A stretch of DNA of 63,688 nt from JARRNJ01 sp037385045 (GTDB lineage: Bacteria > Pseudomonadota > Gammaproteobacteria > JASBUN01): assembly GCA_037385045.1 (NCBI GenBank), contig JARRNJ010000021.1, positions 1 to 63,688 of the forward strand, read 5' to 3'. Position numbers and translations under genes: made by a program. Within the stretch, counting starts at the first letter, position 1. Each line of letters starts with the position of its first letter. The notes beneath the pieces are model-generated. The model was not told where the DNA came from and ran no database searches. It worked only from the letters and a program-made list of their open reading frames with translations. Shown one piece after another: positions 7,275 to 14,165 of the stretch.

Positions 7275-7931
7275 TCACTCGCGTCCAACCAAACGCACGG
7301 GATGGCTTGTCAGGTCCGCGGGCGTATCGATGTCGGCCTGCGGCTCCAGTTCCCGCCACCGTCGCCGCAACGCGCGCAGCCTTTGCCGGGTAATCCGGCA
7401 CACACGATCGCTTCCCCAGGGAATGCCGCGAAACAGGCCACCGGCAGGGGTGCGCATGCCGATCAACACATAGCCGCCGTCGCGGGCCGGGCCCAGCACC
7501 GCGTCGGCGCCATCATTCAACCAGTCCAACGACTGTCGCCACTGCCGGGCCCCCAACGCCGGGCAGTCGGTGCCCACCAGGACGGAGCTGGCCGCACCGC
7601 GTCGCCACGTGGCGTGCAACGCGTGAAACATGCGCCGCCCCAGATCCGCTCCGCGCTGCCGGCGCAGGCGCACGCCGAAACGGCGGCGCAGGGCCAGAAA
7701 CAGCGGGTGCGCGGTAGTCGGGCTGCACCAGACTTCGACCGGGCACAGGCGGGCGGCGTTGGCCACGGCGACGGTGCGCCACAGTAGCCGCCGCTGCAGA
7801 CGTGCCGCTCCGCGAGAACCGAGCTTGCCGCGCAGGCGCGTTTTCACGCGGCCGGGCAACGGGGCCTTGGCGAACACCAACAAGCGGGAGCCGGGGTACC
7901 GCATTTCGTCACACGCCCGCTTCGCACCCAT
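7275..7931 (-). CDS. TIGR04282/DUF2064 glycosyltransferase-like protein (CofC-like fold)
   Basis: About 218 residues from ATG 7931, which has GGAG 6 nt upstream; the open frame further upstream overlaps the neighbour and is rejected. It shows the family marks LLVFAKAPLPGRVKTRL near the N-terminus, GADLGRRMFHA, the metal/nucleotide-site region LVGTDCPALG, and LGPARDGGYVLIGM. The fold is the nucleotidyl/glycosyl-transferase A type. The family is called transferase 1, rSAM/selenodomain-associated; the substrate is not established. It follows the TIGR04283 gene by 16 bp and is convergent with ycgR. Confidence 0.85.
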   Translation of the reverse strand: MGAKRACDEMRYPGSRLLVFAKAPLPGRVKTRLRGKLGSRGAARLQRRLLWRTVAVANAARLCPVEVWCSPTTAHPLFLALRRRFGVRLRRQRGADLGRRMFHALHATWRRGAASSVLVGTDCPALGARQWRQSLDWLNDGADAVLGPARDGGYVLIGMRTPAGGLFRGIPWGSDRVCRITRQRLRALRRRWRELEPQADIDTPADLTSHPVRLVGRE

Positions 7932-7947
7932 TTGCTGCTCCGGGAAT

Positions 7948-8631
7948 TCAGTCCGAGGCGCGGTAGCGACGCGCGAGAACGGCCGGGTCGGCTCCCAGCG
8001 CGTAGGCCAGGCGCAGACGCCACATGAGAACGACGGTGCGCAGGATGCCGTGGCTTTCCCAGCGCCGGCTTGACGTGACGACCGTCTGGCGGAGGCAACA
8101 AGGGCGCGCCACACGCTTGAGGTTGCGGCTCAAGGCGATGTCCTCCATCAGGGCGATGTCGGGAAAGCCGCCCAGCTGCTCGAACACATCGCGGCGCACG
8201 AACACTGCCTGATCGCCGGTCGCGATGCCGGTGATGCGGGAACGCAGGTTGATCATGCGCTCCACGAGCCGCAGCGACCGTTGCCGGCCTGCCAGTTGCA
8301 CGTCAAAGCGCCCCCAGAGCGCGCCGGACCTCACAGCGAAACTTATCCGTTCGTCGGCGTCGGCGGGCGGCTGTGTGTCGGCGTGGACGAACCACAGCAC
8401 GTCTCCCGTGGCAGCGGCGGCGCCGGCGTTCATCTGGCGCGCTCGTCCTTCCGGTGCGATCAGTACCTGGTCGGCGAACTCCCCGGCTGCGTCCGGCGTG
8501 GCGTCGTGGCTGCCGCCGTCGACCACGAGCACCTCGTGCCCGCGCCCCCTTATCGATGCCAGGGCCACAAGCGTCGGCCCGATCACATCGGCTTCGTTGA
8601 GCGCTGGGACGATTACGGACAGCTTGGGCAT
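7948..8631 (-). CDS. TIGR04283 family glycosyltransferase (GT2 fold)
   Basis: About 227 residues from ATG 8631 (MPKLSVIVPALNEADVIGP). GT2 features are the nucleotide-sugar Asp in VLVVDGGSHDAT, the metal-binding WFVHADTQPP (DxD-like HAD) and the acceptor/catalytic region VFVRRDVFEQLGGFPDIAL then MEDIALSRNLKR. The protein has no clear membrane segment. The family (transferase 2, rSAM/selenodomain-associated) is normally paired with TIGR04282, as here. No radical-SAM partner is visible in the window. Confidence 0.85.
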   Translation of the reverse strand: MPKLSVIVPALNEADVIGPTLVALASIRGRGHEVLVVDGGSHDATPDAAGEFADQVLIAPEGRARQMNAGAAAATGDVLWFVHADTQPPADADERISFAVRSGALWGRFDVQLAGRQRSLRLVERMINLRSRITGIATGDQAVFVRRDVFEQLGGFPDIALMEDIALSRNLKRVARPCCLRQTVVTSSRRWESHGILRTVVLMWRLRLAYALGADPAVLARRYRASD

Positions 8632-9038
8632 GGTGAGCGCTCGCGGATCGTCGGGTGGCGTCACGGTCGGGCCGGACGCCCGAACAAAGCAGTGCCATTC
8701 TACCCGCATTCCGGAACCCTGCCAGCCGCAGCCGGGTAAACCGCAACCCAACCTCCTGCCTGTCGGCGTTGCCCCGGCGGGGCGACGCGCCGCCCAGGCG
8801 ATGAGCGCCCCCGGATTCCGTTTCACTGCACCGGGCATCTCGGGCTATCGGTGCCGATCAGCGCCGCAAGGTGGATTCGACGCGGCAGGCGGCAACACGC
8901 CGAGGCACTGCGCGAACTGACCGCAAGTAGCGACGCGTTACCGGAGCCATCGCCGGAGCCCGTAGCCCCGAGTCAACCCGCTTGGTACACCGTACGGACT
9001 AGCTGCCTTGTTGTGAACAACGTGGTGGAGTTACACAG
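8632..9038. other. Intergenic region without a recognised gene
   Basis: About 400 bp between the start of the GT2 gene and the end of the enolase-superfamily gene, both on the minus strand. No open frame here has family features. A short inverted repeat (TTGTT-GTG-AACAA, 9008-9020) lies 19 bp after the upstream stop, without a T-run. The promoter of the glycosyltransferase pair should lie here but I cannot place it. Confidence 0.5.
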
Positions 9039-10223
9039 TCAGGCTTGCCGATGCATGACCAACCACGGCTTGGCCGCAGCGAGGTCAGGCTCAACGCCCA
9101 GCCCGGGATCCACCGGCAACGGGAACTGCCCCGACGCCAGCCGGGGAAACGGTTGCGCCAGTACCTCGCGCAACGGGTTGGGATTGACATCCATCTCCAG
9201 CAATCCGTCACCGCCGGCCGCGGCCAGCAACTGGGCGGATGCCACCAGCCCCAGTCCGCTGCCAAGAAAATGCGGGCAATACCGCCGTCCCGCCTCCAGC
9301 GCGGACCGGGCAACCGGCAGGCATCCGCTGAAGCCGCCCCATTTACACATGTCCGGCTGCACCACTGACACCGGGCCTGCGCCGATAAGGCGGGCGAATT
9401 CCTCGCTGCCGCGGACATTCTCGCCGGCCGCCAGCGCAACGCGGGATTCCGCGGCCAGAGCGCGCCACTCCCGCGCCGGGGCATCCGCAGCCAACGGTTC
9501 CTCGAGCCAGGCGAGGTCGAGGTTGCCCAGGCGATTGCACATGCGCAGGGCGCGCGCCAAATCCCAAGCCTGGTTGGCGTCCACCATCAACGCCGCGCGG
9601 CCGCCGAGTATGGCAAGGGCTTCCCGGACCGCGTCCGCGTCGCGCCGGTCGTCGAACCCGACCTTGAGTTTGTAGGCACGGAAACCACGATCGCGAACCG
9701 CATCAATGCGCTCGCGCAGTTCGTCCGGGTGCACCCCGCTGGCGTACGCCGGCACCTCGGCACCTGCAGCCGGATTCAGCAACGCGCGAACGGGCCGTCC
9801 GAGCTTACGCGCCGCCAGGTCCCAGAGCGCAATATCCAGGCCAGCCGTGACCTGGGCCAGCGGGCCCGGCTCCCCGGCCTGAATCGTCAACAGCCGCAAC
9901 CGGCCGCGCAAGTGATCGAACAGTTCCCCGGGGTGCCGCAGCGGTCGGTTCAATACCAGCGGCCCGAGTACTGTCTCCACCAGTCGGGCACGGTGTTCCG
10001 CTCCGCAGCCCGGGAAATTCACCCACACCTCGCCCCAACCGTGGGCGCCGTCCTGATCCTCCACGCGCAACAACAGGACCGGGCGGTCGGCCATGGCCCC
10101 GAACGAAGTCACTACCGGCACGTCGATCGGTGCCCGCCACACCATGGCCTCAATCCGCGTCAAACGGATCAACGGCCACTGGCACTCCGATGCGCCGGCG
10201 GCCGCAAGATCATCCCCGGCCAT
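9039..10223 (-). CDS. Mandelate racemase/muconate lactonizing (enolase superfamily) enzyme
   Basis: These enzymes abstract the proton alpha to a carboxylate, for dehydration, racemisation or cycloisomerisation. From ATG 10223 (GGAGG 9 nt upstream) the product is 394 residues. Signature residues of the barrel are visible: the KxK pair in YKLKVG, the metal ligands Asp in MVDANQAW, Glu in WLEEPL and Glu in AAGENV, then QPDMCKWGG and the His of CPHFLGSGLGL. A KxK plus late His pattern suits a mandelate-racemase-type sugar-acid dehydratase or racemase. Substrate unknown. It is the last gene of the catabolic run. Confidence 0.85.
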   Translation of the reverse strand: MAGDDLAAAGASECQWPLIRLTRIEAMVWRAPIDVPVVTSFGAMADRPVLLLRVEDQDGAHGWGEVWVNFPGCGAEHRARLVETVLGPLVLNRPLRHPGELFDHLRGRLRLLTIQAGEPGPLAQVTAGLDIALWDLAARKLGRPVRALLNPAAGAEVPAYASGVHPDELRERIDAVRDRGFRAYKLKVGFDDRRDADAVREALAILGGRAALMVDANQAWDLARALRMCNRLGNLDLAWLEEPLAADAPAREWRALAAESRVALAAGENVRGSEEFARLIGAGPVSVVQPDMCKWGGFSGCLPVARSALEAGRRYCPHFLGSGLGLVASAQLLAAAGGDGLLEMDVNPNPLREVLAQPFPRLASGQFPLPVDPGLGVEPDLAAAKPWLVMHRQA

Positions 10224-10279
10224 GAATGCCAGCCTCCGCACTACGGCGCGCGGCGCCGCCGTGATGAATGCCGCGCCGG

Positions 10280-10852
10280 CTAACGGGCGCTGTCGTGGTG
10301 CATGCGAATGTCGGCAATGGATTCCTCCAGGTGCTGAAACGCGTGGTCGCCACCGGGAAAGGCGATGACTTTGCCGCGATCACGGTAGAGCCGCGCCGCG
10401 ACCTCGGGGTCGATAACCTCGTCGTCCGCATCGAGCAGCACCAGCGTCGGCACCGTGCCGAATTGGGCGGCGTCCACGTACAGCGGGGCCAGCGCCTCGA
10501 GATGGCGGCGCTCAAAGCAGTACCGCTCGCCGGTATGGTAATTGGTCTGAGGCCCGACATGGGGCGCAAGGGTGCTGATTGGATCCAGCGCAGGGTTGAT
10601 CAGCACGATGTTCAGTCCATAGCGCCGACCCAGGCTTTGAGCATAAAACCCGCCCAAGGACGAGCCGATCAGCATGACGCGGGTAAAGCGCTCCAAAGCG
10701 CACTCCACTTCCACCTCCAACTGCCGAATGGCAACCGCCGGGTCGTGATGATAACTCGGCAGAGACACGTGAATCGGCTCCAGCAGGCGCTTGAGCGTTG
10801 CGCCCTTGACCGTGGCGCCGGAACTGTTGAACCCGTGCAGATAAATGATCAA
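10280..10852 (-). CDS. YqiA/UPF0227-type alpha/beta-hydrolase esterase
   Basis: 190 residues, close to E. coli YqiA length. Motifs: MIIYLHGFNSSG (oxyanion loop), the nucleophile elbow GSSLGGFYAQ with Ser near residue 64, VLINPALDP, the acid residue in LLDADDEVIDP and the His in FPGGDHAFQH. All three catalytic residues are present. YqiA is an esterase of unclear biological role. It is 85 bp downstream of tctA-like and 56 bp upstream of the enolase-superfamily gene. Either it belongs to the catabolic transcript, opening an ester or lactone, or it is an independent housekeeping gene. Confidence 0.85.
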   Translation of the reverse strand: MIIYLHGFNSSGATVKGATLKRLLEPIHVSLPSYHHDPAVAIRQLEVEVECALERFTRVMLIGSSLGGFYAQSLGRRYGLNIVLINPALDPISTLAPHVGPQTNYHTGERYCFERRHLEALAPLYVDAAQFGTVPTLVLLDADDEVIDPEVAARLYRDRGKVIAFPGGDHAFQHLEESIADIRMHHDSAR

Positions 10853-10937
10853 ACCGCGCCTCCCCGGACGAAGGCCGCGTGCCGGAGCACGAGCGCCGGG
10901 CGGCCCCCACGCCGGAAAGCGTGGCGCTTGCCCGTGC

Positions 10938-12452
10938 TCAACTGCCGCATTTCGCTTCGGCGCGACGCCGCTGCCGGCTCTCGAGGTGCGTTCGCACGTT
11001 GCGCCGCACGATCAACGCCAGCGACAACACCGTCAGGATGATGAAAAACCAGCAGATCGGCGTGCTGAAGAAGATGCCGAGCGAACCTTTGGAGAGCAGC
11101 AGCGACCGCCTCAGGTTGTCCTCGAACATGGGCCCGAGAATGAACGCAATCAGAAACGGCGCCGGCGGCACATCGAACTTCAGCATGAAATAGCCCAGCG
11201 CTCCGGTGGCCACCATAATGCCGACGTCGAACATGCTTGAGTTGACGGCATAGGTGCCGAAGAAACACAACACGATGACGATTGGAAACAGAATCGCGTT
11301 GGGCACCTCGCCCAGACGGGCAAAGGCGCGAATCGCCACCTTGCCGGTAATGAACAGGAGAAAGGAACTGAACAGGATGCCCCAGAAGATGGCGTAGATC
11401 TCCGTCAGATGCTTCTGGAACAGCGTCGGACCCGGCGTCAAACCATGGATCATGAAAGCGCCCAGGATCACCGCGGTGATCACATCGCCGGGCACGCCCA
11501 GCGACAGCAACGGAATCAGCGTGGCGCCAGTGACCCCGTTGGCGCCCGATTCGGCAGCGGCCACGCCTTCGATCTCTCCTTCTCCGAAGCGGTCACCATC
11601 TTTGGAATTGCGCTTCGCTTCGCTGTAGGACATGAACGACGCCGGTGCGGCACCGATGCCCGGTATCGCGCCCAACACCACGCCGATGAGGCTGCCGCGC
11701 AAAATGGTCTTGAACGACTTGCGATAGTCGCTCCATGTAACCGAGCTTCGATCGACTTTCGAGTGTTCGCGCCCCTTCTGGTGCTTGGTGTATTCGTTGA
11801 TGATTTCCGGAAGCGCGAACAAGCCGATGAGCACCGGGATGAAGCTGAAGCCGCCCATCAGATCGGCGGAACCGAAGGCAAGGCGGCTCGATCCGTAGAC
11901 CAGATCCAGACCCACGGTGGCGGCCAGAAGTCCGAAGCCCGCCGAGACCAATCCCCGGGTCAGGGACGCGCCGCAGACTCCGGCGATGATGGTCAGCGAG
12001 AACGTGATCAGGGTGAAATATTCCGGGGGGCCGAAGCGCAGCGCGAAGCTGGCGATGAACCCGGCGAAGAAAATCAGCGCAATGTTGGAAATGACGTCCG
12101 CGGTGCAGCCGGCATACAGCGCCATCTGCAGCGCCCGCCCCGCCTGGCCCTTGCGCGCCATGGGATATCCGTCGAGGACTGTGCACGCGGCAGCGGGGGT
12201 GCCCGGCGTCTTGATCACGATGGCGGGAATCGAGCCACCGTAGATCGCGCCCTTGTAGATACCCACCAGCAGCAGAATGCCGGTGATCGGCGACATGTAG
12301 AAGGTGAACGGCAGGGCCAGGGCCACACCCATGGTTCCGGTCATCCCCGGAATTGCGCCGATCACCACGCCGAAGACGAGGCCCCCGAATATCGCCAGCC
12401 CGTTCTGCCAGGAGGCGAACAACGCAAAACCCGCATGTATGGTTTCCAGCAT
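10938..12452 (-). CDS. tctA: Tripartite tricarboxylate-type transporter, large permease (TctA family)
   Basis: 504 residues, the family length, with about 11-12 hydrophobic segments. The duplicated TctA signature is visible: NGLAIFGGLVFGVVIGAIPG, TGTMGVALALPFT and YGGSIPAIVIKTPGTPAAACT in the first half; GAIPGIGAAPASFMSYSEAK and GANGVTGATLIPLLSLGVPG in the second. It imports carboxylates together with the TctB-like small subunit and a periplasmic receptor. It is 10 bp after the TctB-like gene. The substrate cannot be read from the sequence; the neighbours suggest a hydroxylated or sulfonated organic acid. Confidence 0.93.
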   Translation of the reverse strand: MLETIHAGFALFASWQNGLAIFGGLVFGVVIGAIPGMTGTMGVALALPFTFYMSPITGILLLVGIYKGAIYGGSIPAIVIKTPGTPAAACTVLDGYPMARKGQAGRALQMALYAGCTADVISNIALIFFAGFIASFALRFGPPEYFTLITFSLTIIAGVCGASLTRGLVSAGFGLLAATVGLDLVYGSSRLAFGSADLMGGFSFIPVLIGLFALPEIINEYTKHQKGREHSKVDRSSVTWSDYRKSFKTILRGSLIGVVLGAIPGIGAAPASFMSYSEAKRNSKDGDRFGEGEIEGVAAAESGANGVTGATLIPLLSLGVPGDVITAVILGAFMIHGLTPGPTLFQKHLTEIYAIFWGILFSSFLLFITGKVAIRAFARLGEVPNAILFPIVIVLCFFGTYAVNSSMFDVGIMVATGALGYFMLKFDVPPAPFLIAFILGPMFEDNLRRSLLLSKGSLGIFFSTPICWFFIILTVLSLALIVRRNVRTHLESRQRRRAEAKCGS

Positions 12453-12462
12453 AAGGCGCCTC

Positions 12463-12954
12463 TCAACCGAACATTCCCGTCGGCATGGGGATATGGGCGA
12501 CGACGGTGAAAAAATAGTAAAGAGCGACCGGCAACAGTACCGTGATCGGAAGCAGCACGCGCAGGCGCTTTTCGCCGTACAGAAGGGAAAACAGCGGCAG
12601 CGCGATCATTGATGTCAGGACGATACCCAGCACGTGCAGAAACCAGAAGTAGAGCCCCAACAGGGCCAGCGCGGCGGCTACCTTCGCCGAGGCAAGTGGC
12701 AGTGACAGGGCATCGTCGGCCGCCACGCGGTCCGGCTTCGGCAGTCGCGCCTCGCGGCGCATCTGGAGGACGCCCTGTACGATCAGCACCAACCCCAGCA
12801 ACATCACGCCGATCGTGATCAGCCGCGGCCAGGCGGCCGGCGAGACCGCACCGGCGCCCAGTCGGGCGGGAACCCAGATTCCTTTCGGTATGGCTATGAA
12901 CAATATGACGGAAAAGGCGGCAATCAACGTGACGCCCAAGATCAGATTCCTCAT
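12463..12954 (-). CDS. tctB: Tripartite tricarboxylate-type transporter, small permease (TctB family)
   Basis: 163 residues from ATG 12954 (MRNLILGVTLIAAFSVILF); the open frame extends 18 codons further without support. Four hydrophobic segments are seen: about 3-22, about 45-65 (LITIGVMLLGLVLIVQGVL) and a pair at about 95-150. The central segment is charged. This is the DUF1468 topology. It lies between the receptor gene (60 bp) and the large permease (10 bp), the standard order receptor-small-large. Confidence 0.88.
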   Translation of the reverse strand: MRNLILGVTLIAAFSVILFIAIPKGIWVPARLGAGAVSPAAWPRLITIGVMLLGLVLIVQGVLQMRREARLPKPDRVAADDALSLPLASAKVAAALALLGLYFWFLHVLGIVLTSMIALPLFSLLYGEKRLRVLLPITVLLPVALYYFFTVVAHIPMPTGMFG

Positions 12955-13014
12955 CGCGCCCCCCGCGAGGGCCGACCGCCGGCCGGCAGCCGGCCGGCGG
13001 TCTCCCATACCCGT

Positions 13015-14010
13015 TTAATGGACAATCAGACCGAGTTTCTTGCCCAGCGAGTGGTAGACTTTGTACTGCTGGTCCACGAACGCTTTGGTCTTTTCCGGCG
13101 ACTGAATGTACGGCACCGATCCCAGTTTCTTCTCCAGCCCGTTCCAGGTCTTATCCTTGGAGATCTTCTGCAGCGCCTTCACCCATTTCCGGACCACATC
13201 CTTGGGCAGCCCCGGCGGTCCCCACAGGCCGCTCCAACCGACGATGCCTTCCAGTTTCGGATAGCCCAGCTCTTTCACCGTCGGCACGTTGGGCAGACCG
13301 GCGTAGCGCTCGGGTGTCGTCACCGCCAGGGCCCGCAGTTTCCCGGCCTGGATGTTGCTCAACACGGTGGCCAGGTTCACACCCAGGAAATCCACGTGAC
13401 CGCCCAGCAGCGCGGTGGCAGCCCCGCCGCCGCCCTTGTACGGCACCATGGTTGCCGCGTTGGTCGGCAGACCGAGAATGTCGAACAGCATCTGCGGACC
13501 CATATTGAGAATGGTGCCGGGGCCGGAGGTGCTGTAACTGAGCTTGCCCGGGTGCTCCTTCAGCGCTTTGACCAGATCGCCGAAGGTCTTGTAGGGCGAG
13601 TCGGCCTTGACCACGAACACGTAGGGGTTGAGCTCGAGCAGGCCGAGAAAGGTGAAGTCGTTGTATTTATACGGGATGGTCGGGTTCAGCGCCGGGCCCA
13701 CCGCCTCGGAACCGACGCGGGCGATCAGCAGCGTATAGCCGTCCGGGCGCGCGTTGCGCACGAAGTTGGACCCCACCACGCCGCCGGCGCCGGTCCGGTT
13801 GACCACCAGCACCGGCTGGCCGATGTACTGCGGAGCCACCGACGCCAGCGTCCGGGCCGCCAGGTCCGAAGCGCCGCCGGGCCCGTACGGCGCCACCAGC
13901 TCGATGGGTTTGGATGGATACGCCGCCTGTGCGCTGCCGAATCCGGTCAGCGCGCCCGCCAGGGCCAGCAGGACCGGCACTAAAGGTCGGATTATACGTT
14001 TTGGTTTCAT
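13015..14010 (-). CDS. tctC: Tripartite transporter periplasmic receptor (TctC/Bug family)
   Basis: 331 residues from ATG 14010, with a strong GGAGGTAGGA ribosome site. The signal peptide ends near GFGSAQA-AYPSKP. The mature protein has all Bug hallmarks: PIELVAPYGPGGASDLAAR, VLVVNRTGAGGVVGSNFV, ARPDGYTLL, the YSTSGPGT ligand-carboxylate loop, MVPYKGGGGAATALLGGHVD and GKLRALAVTTPERYAGLPNV. Bug receptors hold a carboxylate through two loop-bound waters. It leads the tctCBA-like unit, 155 bp after the FAD/Fe-S dehydrogenase. Confidence 0.94.
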   Translation of the reverse strand: MKPKRIIRPLVPVLLALAGALTGFGSAQAAYPSKPIELVAPYGPGGASDLAARTLASVAPQYIGQPVLVVNRTGAGGVVGSNFVRNARPDGYTLLIARVGSEAVGPALNPTIPYKYNDFTFLGLLELNPYVFVVKADSPYKTFGDLVKALKEHPGKLSYSTSGPGTILNMGPQMLFDILGLPTNAATMVPYKGGGGAATALLGGHVDFLGVNLATVLSNIQAGKLRALAVTTPERYAGLPNVPTVKELGYPKLEGIVGWSGLWGPPGLPKDVVRKWVKALQKISKDKTWNGLEKKLGSVPYIQSPEKTKAFVDQQYKVYHSLGKKLGLIVH

Positions 14011-14165
14011 TCCTACCTCCTCCGTTGTGGGACGGCAACGCCGCCAGTGATGAGCATCTGCCCCGCGGGCTTTGCCGCGAACCCGGGCAATTTGTACGAT
14101 AGCAGTTTGTCCTGCATCCTTTGGCTGGTCAAGGGCCGCGTTCCAACGGTCCACCGGTTGGCTCG

